A stretch of DNA of 47,276 bases from Verrucomicrobiia bacterium (GTDB taxonomy: Bacteria; Verrucomicrobiota; Verrucomicrobiia; Palsa-1439). Position numbers and translations under genes: made by a program. The stretch covers positions 1-47,276 of the forward strand of contig DATLVI010000021.1 in NCBI GenBank assembly GCA_035577545.1. Direction: 5' to 3'. This document shows positions 1 through 7,626 of this stretch, piece by piece. Numbering within the stretch: the stretch's first letter is position 1; every line of letters starts with the position of its first letter. The notes under the pieces were generated by a model. That model was not told the DNA's origin, made no database searches, and worked only from the letters and a program-made list of their open reading frames with translations.

Positions 1-1
1 G

Positions 2-1159
2 GTTATCAAGCTGGTCAACCTCATGCTCGTCCAGGCCATCAAAGACCGCGCCAGCGATATTCACATCGAGCCGTTCGAGAAACAACTACGGCTCCGCTAC
101 CGCGTGGACGGAGTGCTCTACGACTCGGCCGCGCCGCCCAAGGGCCTGCAGCCGGCCATCTCCTCGCGCATCAAGATCATGGCGAACCTCGATATCGCCG
201 AACGCCGCCTGCCCCAAGACGGTCGCTTTCGTATCAAACTCGCCGGCCGCGAAGTCGACCTGCGTGTTTCGATCCTGCCGACGATTCATGGCGAAAAGAT
301 CGTCATGCGTGTGCTCGACAAGGGCAACCTGAACATGAACCTCGAAAGTTTGGGACTTGCGCCCGACGAATTGCAGAAGTTCAAAAACGCCATCGATGCG
401 CCGCATGGAATGATCTTGATGACGGGCCCGACGGGTTCGGGCAAAACGTCCACACTCTATGCCGTGCTCACGCAATTGAACACGAGTGATGTGAACATCG
501 TGACCGTTGAGGACCCTGTCGAATACCAGATGCTCGGCGTCAACCAGGTGCAAGTGAAAACCGAGGTCGGGCTGACGTTTGCGGGCGGCTTGCGCTCGAT
601 CCTGCGTCAGGACCCCGATATCGTCATGGTCGGCGAAATCCGCGACTCTGAAACCGCGGACATCGCAGTGAAAGCCGCATTGACGGGTCACTTGGTACTC
701 TCTACGCTGCATACCAACGACGCGCCCGGCGCGATCGCCCGTATGGTGGACATGGGCATCGAGCCATTCCTCGTCAGCTCATCCGTGTTGATGGTGTGCG
801 CGCAACGTCTCCTCCGCAAGATCTGCCCCCACTGCAAGGAGGCGTTCAAGGTCCCGGCGGACGTGATCACGCGACTCAGCTTGAGCCAGGAAGAGGCCTC
901 GGCCAACACGTACTACCGCGGCCGGGGCTGCTCGCGCTGCAAAGACACGGGGTTTCTCGGGCGCATGGCGATCCTGGAAGTGCTGGGTGTCACCAACGCG
1001 ATTCGCGAGCTAATCCTGCACAACACCAGCGCCAAAGCCCTCAAAGAACTGGCATTGAAGGAAGGCCTGAAAACCCTGCGCATGTCAGGCCTTGAAAAGG
1101 CCAAGGCCGGCCTCACCTCCCTCGACGAGGTACTGCGTGTTTCGGGCAGTGAACTCTAA
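2..1159 (+). CDS. Type IV pilus assembly / type II secretion ATPase (PilB/GspE family), 5' partial
   Basis: Cytoplasmic ATPase that powers extension of a type IV pilus or a type II secretion pseudopilus. The reading frame is open from base 2, so the first in-frame ATG at base 23 is internal and the N-terminal part lies outside the window. Visible in order: the N2 domain (DIHIEP and RVDG motifs), Walker A GPTGSGKTS, the Asp box, Walker B MVGEIRD, the His box LSTLHTNDA, and the zinc-binding tetracysteine CPHC...CSRC near the C-terminus. The four cysteines are typical of GspE and PilB and argue against the retraction ATPase PilT. The gene is followed by an MglA/roadblock cluster, so a motility role is favoured over secretion, but this is inference. 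Confidence 0.93.
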   Translation, partial: VIKLVNLMLVQAIKDRASDIHIEPFEKQLRLRYRVDGVLYDSAAPPKGLQPAISSRIKIMANLDIAERRLPQDGRFRIKLAGREVDLRVSILPTIHGEKIVMRVLDKGNLNMNLESLGLAPDELQKFKNAIDAPHGMILMTGPTGSGKTSTLYAVLTQLNTSDVNIVTVEDPVEYQMLGVNQVQVKTEVGLTFAGGLRSILRQDPDIVMVGEIRDSETADIAVKAALTGHLVLSTLHTNDAPGAIARMVDMGIEPFLVSSSVLMVCAQRLLRKICPHCKEAFKVPADVITRLSLSQEEASANTYYRGRGCSRCKDTGFLGRMAILEVLGVTNAIRELILHNTSAKALKELALKEGLKTLRMSGLEKAKAGLTSLDEVLRVSGSEL

Positions 1160-1325
1160 AGTCTTCAACGAGCCTCCGGCTGCCCACTTCCAACTCGCAA
1201 ACCTGAGATTTTGACTCTTGTGATAACGGCTTTGTCTTATTCTACCGTACGGACTTGTTCGTGGCATACCGGCTGCTCAATAGCTCCTCGCAAATCGTTT
1301 GGAAAACACTGAGGGAAGAAAAAAC

Positions 1326-3794
1326 ATGAGATTGCCGTTTTTTCGCAGTTCTAGGGTCGAGCCGACCAAAGCCGTCGCTGTTCCACCGTCCCCAACGGCA
1401 CGTCCGAACCTGCATTTGGCTGAGACGCAGTTAATTACATCTGCCGATGCCGAGCCCACATCTGGATCGTCGGGGGATAATCGTCTGGGCCGTGAGTCAC
1501 GCACGCCGGCGTCAAACGGGCAGACGATTCCGGTTGCTCTTCATACGATTTCCCAACAGTTGCCCGCGGGCTTCCTCTCCCCGTCGGCGTCAGAATCCCA
1601 GGCACGTATCACGATCAACATTCCCGTGGATTGGGTGCTCCCCCAGCTGGCGACCGGCAGGGTCACGATCGCGCTGGCGGACTTGCTGACCCTGTTACCG
1701 GACAACGCTGTGCGACGCCCGCTTCCCAACGGGAACAGTCAATACGCAGTCGTACTACCGCTCGCGGAAGTGGTGAGTGCGTTGCCTGCCGACTTGCTAC
1801 AGCACCAGGAACAAACGGCGCTCGATATCGACGCACCGGAGTTTACGCAATTCCCGAAACTTTTTGATGATTCGGATAAAGACATCATTCCCCAAGAGAC
1901 TGCCAAGATGCAAGAAACCGTTGCGGTCGTACAACCGAAAGCACCGGAACCAGTCCCTGTGCCGAGGTCATTCGAAACCAGTTTCCCCGAGCCGGCCAAA
2001 GAAATGGCGCCGCCCTCTCGTCCCCTGGCGGCAGTCATGGCAAAACCCATTCCTTCGGTGAATGAACCTCGGCCCGAAGTTGCCGCGCCTTCGGCGCCGT
2101 CCAGCGACAATCAGATCACCGTCAGTCTGCGAAGCCTGGTCGCCGTCATGCCGGATCAGTTTTTCATCTGTCCGCGCACCGACCTGTGGCGGCGCATCGA
2201 TCTGGATTCGCGGATTGCGCTGCCATCCGACCTGGTGTTGCCGCAACTGAAGATTGCGCGCGTCCGCCTGCCTCTCGGCGTTGCCGTGGGCCTGATGCCA
2301 CGCGGCATTCTGGCTTCACCGTTGCCCCAAATCTCCGATGAGACGATCCCGATCGCGCTGCAGGAGATCGTCGCGCAATTGCCCCCCAATCTTTTCGTCA
2401 GTCAGTCAAACTCGTCGGAGTTGGAGGAGATCGATTTCAGCGACAGCGAGATCCCCACTCCTTTTGCAGAAAAATCCTTTACGTCCGCACCCGTCGAAGT
2501 CCGTGCTCCCGAGCCGGTACAACCGGAGTCCGAGCCCGCGACGAGCGCGACGGAACCCACAACCGAACCAATCGAGATCCCCTCCGACACGCTTGTGGAA
2601 GAGGAAGTGTCGATCTTTGCGGAGAAATCCGCCGTCACTGAGCCAATACAATCTGCGCCCGTGAGCGCCCCAGGCGTTCCGGAGCCGACATCCGAATCAA
2701 TCGAGATCCCGTCCAGTACCTTTGCCGACGAGGAGCTTTCCATCTTTGCGGAGAAATCCGCCGTCACAGAGCCAACAGCCGTCGAACCCGCGTTCCAGTC
2801 GGAACCGGATATCGAGACGCCGGTTGCGCCAGTGGAAGCCGCGGCCGAAGTACCCGCACCTGTGGAACAACAGCCTTTCGAGTCAATCGCGGAAGACGCA
2901 CCAGTGTTCACGGAACAACCCTCGGCTATCGTCGCAACACCCGAGCCGACGGAGCCAATTGCCGCGTCGACCGAACCGGTGAGCATTACCCCGGTCGCGG
3001 AGACAGTTGCTCCAGTTGTCAGCCCGTCCCCCATATTTGCGGAGACGTCGGAACCTGTTACCGAGACTCCCGCGCCTGTTGCGGAAGCGCCGACCCCCGT
3101 TGTCGAGACGACGGCGCCAGCAACGCCCGAAATCGTGCACGAGGTACAGGCAGCAGAGCCAACCGCACCGGCACCGAGCGCAGCTCCGGCCCCGAATTCA
3201 TTCCTGGCACACCTCAATTCCCGCACCGTGGAAGAATTGGCCCGGATCGAAGGCGTTGGTCCTGTCGTTGCACAGCGAATTGTCGAATCCCGCAATGCGC
3301 GCGGCGGGTTCCAATCATTGGAAGATTTGCATGGAATTCCCGGCGTCACCCGCAAGGTATTTGGCATCCTGGCCGGCACCGCGCGGCGCGGGCTCAACCG
3401 TCTGCTGGGAGTCGAGCACAACGAAGAGCTCACGCTGCAGGAAGTGGTTCGGCTCACGAGCCAGCTTGAAGGTGTCGCGGGTTGCATTCTTGCGATGTCG
3501 GATGGTGTGTTTGTAACAGGCCAATTGCCGCCGCACCTGGACCAGGAAACCATCAGCGTTTTTGCCCCGGAATTGTTCAACAAGGTGGGTACGTACACGA
3601 AAGAATTGCGCGTGGGAGAGGTTACCCGTCTGTCCGTATTCACCGACCAGCAACCGCTCAGTATTTTCCGCGCGGGCGATATTTTCCTCGTAATTCTCCA
3701 CGATAACCGTCACTTCAGCAAAGCGCTGTTGCGCCGTTGTGAGCGCATCAGCCAGGAACTTGCCCCGCTGTGTCGTCAGCGGGCCGCTGTGTAA
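1326..3794 (+). CDS. Helix-hairpin-helix plus roadblock/LC7 domain protein with repeated N-terminal motif
   Basis: 822 residues from ATG 1326, chosen over an in-frame TTG at 1299 because GAGGGA (1311-1316) sits 9 bases upstream of the ATG. Three parts are visible. Residues about 65-360 hold six copies of a short hydrophobic motif resembling [IV]x[IV]xLxxLxxxLPxxx (for example TIPVALHTISQQLP and TIPIALQEIVAQLP), arranged as two larger duplicated blocks. Residues about 385-620 are Pro/Glu/Ala-rich, probably disordered, with an internal duplication. The C-terminus has a ComEA-like helix-hairpin-helix (about 630-690, IEGVGPVVAQRIVESR) and a roadblock/LC7-like domain (about 700-815). Roadblock proteins such as MglB are GTPase-activating partners of MglA, and an MglA homologue starts 13 bases downstream, so a regulatory or scaffold role for that GTPase is likely. 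The architecture is unusual, and the role of the HhH domain is not known. Confidence 0.82.
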   Translation: MRLPFFRSSRVEPTKAVAVPPSPTARPNLHLAETQLITSADAEPTSGSSGDNRLGRESRTPASNGQTIPVALHTISQQLPAGFLSPSASESQARITINIPVDWVLPQLATGRVTIALADLLTLLPDNAVRRPLPNGNSQYAVVLPLAEVVSALPADLLQHQEQTALDIDAPEFTQFPKLFDDSDKDIIPQETAKMQETVAVVQPKAPEPVPVPRSFETSFPEPAKEMAPPSRPLAAVMAKPIPSVNEPRPEVAAPSAPSSDNQITVSLRSLVAVMPDQFFICPRTDLWRRIDLDSRIALPSDLVLPQLKIARVRLPLGVAVGLMPRGILASPLPQISDETIPIALQEIVAQLPPNLFVSQSNSSELEEIDFSDSEIPTPFAEKSFTSAPVEVRAPEPVQPESEPATSATEPTTEPIEIPSDTLVEEEVSIFAEKSAVTEPIQSAPVSAPGVPEPTSESIEIPSSTFADEELSIFAEKSAVTEPTAVEPAFQSEPDIETPVAPVEAAAEVPAPVEQQPFESIAEDAPVFTEQPSAIVATPEPTEPIAASTEPVSITPVAETVAPVVSPSPIFAETSEPVTETPAPVAEAPTPVVETTAPATPEIVHEVQAAEPTAPAPSAAPAPNSFLAHLNSRTVEELARIEGVGPVVAQRIVESRNARGGFQSLEDLHGIPGVTRKVFGILAGTARRGLNRLLGVEHNEELTLQEVVRLTSQLEGVAGCILAMSDGVFVTGQLPPHLDQETISVFAPELFNKVGTYTKELRVGEVTRLSVFTDQQPLSIFRAGDIFLVILHDNRHFSKALLRRCERISQELAPLCRQRAAV

Positions 3795-3807
3795 GGAGCC
3801 CCCAGAC

Positions 3808-4488
3808 ATGTCGATCATCAATTACGTTAACAAAGAAATCCAATTCAAGATCGTCTACTACGGTCCCGCGTTGTGCGGCAAGACAACCAACCTGACCTAT
3901 ATCCACAGCCAGGTGGCCGAAGCGCACAAAGGCGAGCTCGTTTCGCTGGCGACCGCGGCGGACCGCACGCTATTCTTCGATTTCCTGCCGCTCAACGCCG
4001 TCGTCGTCAAGGGCTTCAAGACCAAATTCCAGCTCTACACGGTGCCGGGCCAGGTGATCTACAACGCCACGCGCCAGCTCGTCCTGCGCAGCGTCGATGG
4101 CGTCGTGTTCGTCGCGGATTCACAATGGGACAAGATGGAAGAGAACATCGAGAGCTTCAAAAACCTCGAAGAGAACCTCGTGCGCCAGGGCACGAGCCTC
4201 GACCAAGTCCCTTACGTGGTCCAATATAACAAGCGCGACGTCGGGAGCCCCGCGCCGGTGCATTACCTCGATTTCGTTCTCAACAACCGCAAGGTTCGCG
4301 TGCCGAGTTTCGTCGGTATTGCAACCTCCGGTCAGGGCGTGTTCGCCACGCTCAACGCCATCTCGCGGCTTCTGTTGCAGAAGTTCGCGCGCGAGAATGA
4401 GACGGCCGCGAACAAACAACAACAGCGCAGCGCAACGCCGGCGACGACGGCCCTTTCGGGAATCGCCGCCGCGGCGGCCCGCCGCTGA
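3808..4488 (+). CDS. mglA: MglA-type Ras-like GTPase
   Basis: 226-residue small GTPase of the MglA family, which sets cell polarity and controls type IV pilus or gliding motility. ATG 3808 is preceded by AAGGAG (3793-3798), which overlaps the stop codon of the upstream gene; an in-frame upstream ATG (3739) lies inside that gene and is unlikely. The P-loop GPALCGKT is at residues 19-26, the switch motif TVPGQ at 78-82 (the MglA-specific Thr and Gln occupy the same numbers as in Myxococcus MglA), and the guanine-specificity motif NKRD at 141-144. A C-terminal tail of about 30 residues rich in Gln/Ala/Thr extends beyond the usual 195-residue core. It lies between two roadblock proteins and downstream of a PilB/GspE ATPase. 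Confidence 0.93.
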   Translation: MSIINYVNKEIQFKIVYYGPALCGKTTNLTYIHSQVAEAHKGELVSLATAADRTLFFDFLPLNAVVVKGFKTKFQLYTVPGQVIYNATRQLVLRSVDGVVFVADSQWDKMEENIESFKNLEENLVRQGTSLDQVPYVVQYNKRDVGSPAPVHYLDFVLNNRKVRVPSFVGIATSGQGVFATLNAISRLLLQKFARENETAANKQQQRSATPATTALSGIAAAAARR

Positions 4489-4526
4489 TCCAACGACAAA
4501 CAACCGGGTGATCGCTAGCGACTGAT

Positions 4527-5015
4527 ATGCACGCAATGCCAATCCTGACGATTGAATCGGCGGAGAGCCTGCTGAAGGCGCTGGAAGACTTTCTCGACAA
4601 ATCCGACGCATCGTTCGCGCTAATCATTGAAAGAGGCGGTTCCATCCTCAGCCAGCACGGAAAAATCCCCCCGACCGTCGACCCGACGATTCTCTCGGCG
4701 CTGGCTGCGGGCAGTTTCGCGGCAACGCGCGAAGTGGCACTGCGTGTCGGGGAGACCGAGTTCTCCGCGTTGCACCAACAAGGCCGGCAATCGCACGTCC
4801 TCATGTCCGCGATCAATGACGACGCGATGCTGATGACGGTCTTCGGCCCGAAGACGACGCTCGGCCTGGTGCGCTTCTACTCCGTCAGCGCAGTCAAGCA
4901 AATCGCCGCTGTGTTGCGCCAGGCCTGCGAGCAACCGCAAATCCCCATCGATCTCGGCAGCGAAGCGACAGACGATTCGCGCGACGTTTTCGAAGAACCC
5001 TCGCGACATGCCTAA
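4527..5015 (+). CDS. Roadblock/LC7 domain protein (MglB-like)
   Basis: 162 residues; an alternative start at ATG 4536 would remove three residues. The sequence has the roadblock/LC7 pattern: an N-terminal helix, a strand FALIIERGGSIL, the central helix around SALAAGSFAATREVAL, a strand pair ending in LMTVFGPKTTLGLVRFY, and a final helix. Such proteins form homodimers that bind MglA-type GTPases and often act as their GAP. It follows mglA by 38 bases and is probably co-transcribed, giving a GTPase flanked by two roadblock proteins. Which of the two is the true MglB cannot be decided from sequence alone. Confidence 0.82.
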   Translation: MHAMPILTIESAESLLKALEDFLDKSDASFALIIERGGSILSQHGKIPPTVDPTILSALAAGSFAATREVALRVGETEFSALHQQGRQSHVLMSAINDDAMLMTVFGPKTTLGLVRFYSVSAVKQIAAVLRQACEQPQIPIDLGSEATDDSRDVFEEPSRHA

Positions 5016-5692
5016 GGCCCTCGACTGCCACTGGCTGACACATCCAGACATCTCGAACCGTTCCGCATCCTGCTAAGAGTCAGGCCTCGATCCCTTTCAA
5101 TGTTTTCATGAGCCGGAACCGACGAGACACCGTCGCCGTCTGCGGTAAACGAACCCGTTTCTCGATGAAAACGACCCTACAGACCCCCTTAAAATGGGTT
5201 CGTTCTGGAAAACGAACCCATTTGCAAACGCCGCTGCAAACAACGTAAGCTTCTGCAAATCAAACAGAACCATTGAATTTGACCTCCAAATAAAATGGGT
5301 TCGTTTCGCAGAAACACGTATGGCCCCTCTCCTTTCCCCTCGGAACGTGGGAGCGACGTTACCATCGCGGCGCCTGTTACTGCTCTTTGGCTCGTCTTCA
5401 GGCTTTGGCAACGAAGGCTATCTTCCTGGTGAACTTCCGTTCCATTCAATGATTCTCAAAGAACACACCAAATCCTACCATTATCGGAATACGATGTCCA
5501 GAAGAAAGCCCGGTGTAGCTGCCGCCGTCCCGGCGGCGGTCTGGCATCCCCCGGTTGTGCGACTGTCTCCTGACCGCGCACACCGCCCGACCGAAGGTCT
5601 CCACAAGCCGGCCCGGTAAGCCGCACCGCCCGTTTACCCCAAAGTATTTCAGTGCTTCCCGCCCTTCAAATTATCCTGTAATCTCCCTGGCC
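5016..5692. other. Intergenic region with repeat element, no convincing gene
   Basis: 677 bases between the roadblock gene and the lipoprotein gene. It holds the structured repeat at 5192-5337, an isolated half motif at 5148-5161, and a short GC-rich hairpin at 5521-5537 (GCCGCC and GGCGGC arms). Several reading frames of 60-140 codons cross it, but they read through the palindrome on both strands and give peptides dominated by the repeat, so none is called as a gene. Confidence 0.6.
5192..5337 (+). repeat. Structured interspersed repeat, copy 1
   Basis: The element begins with a perfect palindrome: 13-base arms at 5192-5204 (AAATGGGTTCGTT) and 5211-5223, separated by a 6-base loop CTGGAA. 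About 70 bases later a single half motif AATGGGTTCGTTT (5294-5306) follows, and the unit closes with CCCTCTCCTTTCC at 5325-5337. A second copy in reverse orientation is at 30513-30660 with the same order, loop and spacing. There is no transposase gene nearby, so this looks like a non-autonomous REP- or MITE-like element. It may act as an RNA hairpin or transcription terminator when transcribed. Confidence 0.75.
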
Positions 5693-6310
5693 ATGGCGCG
5701 ACGGATACGAATTAACGTGGCGATTGGCGCTCTCGTTTGGCTCTCTCTTCTGTCGCCAGTATTTCTTGGATGTAGCCCTCCGTCCAAGCCCGAGTTTATC
5801 CCTATTACAAATGGATTCGGTTATATTCACTACAAGGGTGGGATTGACTTAGCACCTTCTGCCGATCTGGCCTACAAATGTTCTGACGGCAAAGTGATCA
5901 TTCTGTGCTGGTTAAGAGAGACCCCGTTTATCAAGGGTGACATGGCGATACTCATCGGCGCTGAGAAGCAGGCGGACAGGAGCGAGCGAAGCCACGTTGG
6001 GAGCCTCATCGCCGTGAAAGCGCCAGGACCGGCGGTCGACGTCACTGAAGATGTTGTGAGAATGGGGGCCAAGCAGCAGAATAAAGACGCCGACAAATTG
6101 CTGCAAAGTTACGGGTTCCCAAAACTGGTTCAGAGAGGTAGTGACGCTGACAAGCTGATAGAAGGATACCGATTGCCGCCGTTGCCTAAGACGGGAGACG
6201 AATTCGTAGTTGTCATCGGTGTGGTTGATCCAGGGAACAGGAATACGATCGTCATTCCACTGAATTGGACCCAAATTGCAAATCTCATCAACGCACACCT
6301 TCATAAATGA
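5693..6310 (+). CDS. Predicted lipoprotein, unknown function
   Basis: 205 residues from ATG 5693. The open frame extends back to 5555, but the ATG gives a clear export signal: charged MARRIRIN, a hydrophobic stretch, then VFLGC as a lipobox with Cys near residue 26. The rest is a soluble domain with no motif I recognise, ending in a predicted helix. It lies alone in a sparse region, with repeat-rich DNA before it and a possible remnant after it. GC is lower than in neighbouring genes, which could mean acquired DNA. There is no strong Shine-Dalgarno, and both function and the start codon remain uncertain. Confidence 0.6.
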   Translation: MARRIRINVAIGALVWLSLLSPVFLGCSPPSKPEFIPITNGFGYIHYKGGIDLAPSADLAYKCSDGKVIILCWLRETPFIKGDMAILIGAEKQADRSERSHVGSLIAVKAPGPAVDVTEDVVRMGAKQQNKDADKLLQSYGFPKLVQRGSDADKLIEGYRLPPLPKTGDEFVVVIGVVDPGNRNTIVIPLNWTQIANLINAHLHK

Positions 6311-6464
6311 CGTAGTTGACGAGGGAAGAGGCATCGGAAGAATCTAGTGAACGTGGCATGGGCATTTCAAACTTACTTGCGAAGAAATATCCGCGCTGCT
6401 GCCGAAGTAGGAGATTGCTACCTGAAGGAATCCGAGGTCACCTTTTGGAACTGGCAATCAGAGA

Positions 6465-6701
6465 TTACTTAACGAGTCGCGACGGAGGGATGAAACCAAG
6501 GAAACTGTTCAGGATTCCAAATATAATCGGGCTGGCGATGAACAGCAGGATTGGGAACATCAAATATGGTGTGATGTCCAGGTGTTTCGGGGTCGATGGG
6601 AAGCAGACTGTGAAATAATAGGCGATGGAAAGCACAAGGATGATCAACGAGGTGACCCGAATGGAAGCAAGACGCGCCACCGATGACTGCGAGCGTCGCA
6701 T
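6465..6701 (-). CDS. Possible small two-helix membrane protein or gene remnant
   Basis: 78 residues from ATG 6701 on the minus strand; the frame is open further to a TTG at 6773. Two strongly hydrophobic segments (around SLIILVLSIAYYF and FPILLFIASPIIFGIL) are separated by a short polar loop, which is hard to obtain by chance and suggests a real or decayed membrane protein. There is no visible ribosome binding site and no recognised family. An overlapping plus-strand frame (6316-6618) looks random in composition and is not called. Confidence 0.28.
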   Translation of the reverse strand: MRRSQSSVARLASIRVTSLIILVLSIAYYFTVCFPSTPKHLDITPYLMFPILLFIASPIIFGILNSFLGFIPPSRLVK

Positions 6702-6780
6702 GAGCTTGCAGGCCACAGCCAATCCCCGTAGGGCGAAACAACCCAAGCCATCAATATGAAGAAGAAAACACAAATGGATT

Positions 6781-6850
6781 GGGGTCAGGTCTCATTATCA
6801 AACAATTCGGTCTCGAGGTTATCAACCACACGCCGCCTGCCCGGAAAGGG
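6781..6850. repeat. Candidate REP-transposon-associated sequence scar
   Basis: The stretch starting GGGGTCAGGTCTCATTA at 6781 resembles a sequence I associate with DNA flanking REP-associated tyrosine transposase genes in many bacteria. No transposase frame is present here, so it may be a remnant. This rests on recall of a motif, not on a search. Confidence 0.25.
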
Positions 6851-6920
6851 GGCAGTCCTGCATAATCACATTTTTCCAGTCATCGTTCCTTGCGCAGGCA
6901 GGTCGCGACCGAGGCGACCA

Positions 6921-7556
6921 CTAGCGCTTTTGCCATCGGCTGCGATAGACTTCCCTCCCAGCCGCCACAAACTTCCGTTCAAAGTCAGTCGACGCCTCCT
7001 CTGGCAATGACGCTGGCTGGCTTTGAATGAACCCGCCGTCCTTCTCAAACTCGCGTTGGATCCACTCGAAGTACTCCTGATGGTCCGTGGCACAGTTAAC
7101 GGCGCCGCCGACTGCCAGCGTGCGGCGTACATCCGCAAGGAATGGCGCGCAAATAAGTCGGCGTCCGTGATGCCTCCGCTTCGGCCATGGATCGGGAAAC
7201 AAAACATGATACGTCGAAACCGAATGATCGGGGATGAGCTTTGAAATCAGGTAGGTTGATTCAATGCGCAGGAGGCGCAGGTTCTGCAAGCCGGCGCACA
7301 CCGCTTTGCGGTCCACCCGCCGCAAGCGCCGCAGTAACCGATCCACACCCACAAAATTCCGCTGCGGCTGCGTGCACGCCGCCCAAAACAAAAACGCTCC
7401 TTTGCCGCAGCCCAAGTCGATCTCGACGGGCAGTTCCGCGGCAAACACCCTTCTCCAATCCAACGGCTCAAACCAATTGGCAGGGGTGTGAATCACGGAT
7501 GAGTCCGCAGAGGACATCGGTCTTTCTGCGCCGCAGGTTAATTCAGTAGATGGCAT
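6921..7556 (-). CDS. trmB: tRNA (guanine-N7-)-methyltransferase
   Basis: 211-residue SAM-dependent enzyme that methylates G46 in the variable loop of tRNAs. The SAM-binding loop EIDLGCGKGAFLFW lies at about residues 45-58, and the family signature FPDPWPKRRHHGRR at about 118-131, followed by the substrate-binding ATDHQEYFEW. Length agrees with bacterial TrmB. The start at ATG 7556 adds an N-terminus of about 13 residues before an internal Met; either could be used. It stands on the same strand as the Na/Pi transporter gene, 71 bases downstream of it. Confidence 0.93.
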   Translation of the reverse strand: MPSTELTCGAERPMSSADSSVIHTPANWFEPLDWRRVFAAELPVEIDLGCGKGAFLFWAACTQPQRNFVGVDRLLRRLRRVDRKAVCAGLQNLRLLRIESTYLISKLIPDHSVSTYHVLFPDPWPKRRHHGRRLICAPFLADVRRTLAVGGAVNCATDHQEYFEWIQREFEKDGGFIQSQPASLPEEASTDFERKFVAAGREVYRSRWQKR

Positions 7557-7626
7557 CGTTCACCCAGTGTATGGGTCGAATTCGCTTGTGGCAAGAGGCT
7601 GCTTCAGGCCGGGTGCGATTCGCTCA

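Noticed and set aside
1204-1250. Promoter for the HhH-roadblock gene (TTGACT with TATTCT)
   Set aside because: The spacing between the two boxes is about 21 bases, too long for a reliable call.
2402-3643. 413-codon minus-strand frame opposite the HhH-roadblock protein
   Set aside because: Ser/Thr/Gly-rich shadow of the Pro/Glu-rich linker; the plus-strand gene has domains and a ribosome binding site.
5106-5619. Frames of 86-141 codons reading through the repeat at 5192-5337
   Set aside because: They arise from the palindrome on both strands and are mostly repeat-encoded peptide.
6316-6618. 100-codon plus-strand frame
   Set aside because: Random-looking composition, no ribosome binding site, overlaps the more plausible hydrophobic minus-strand frame.
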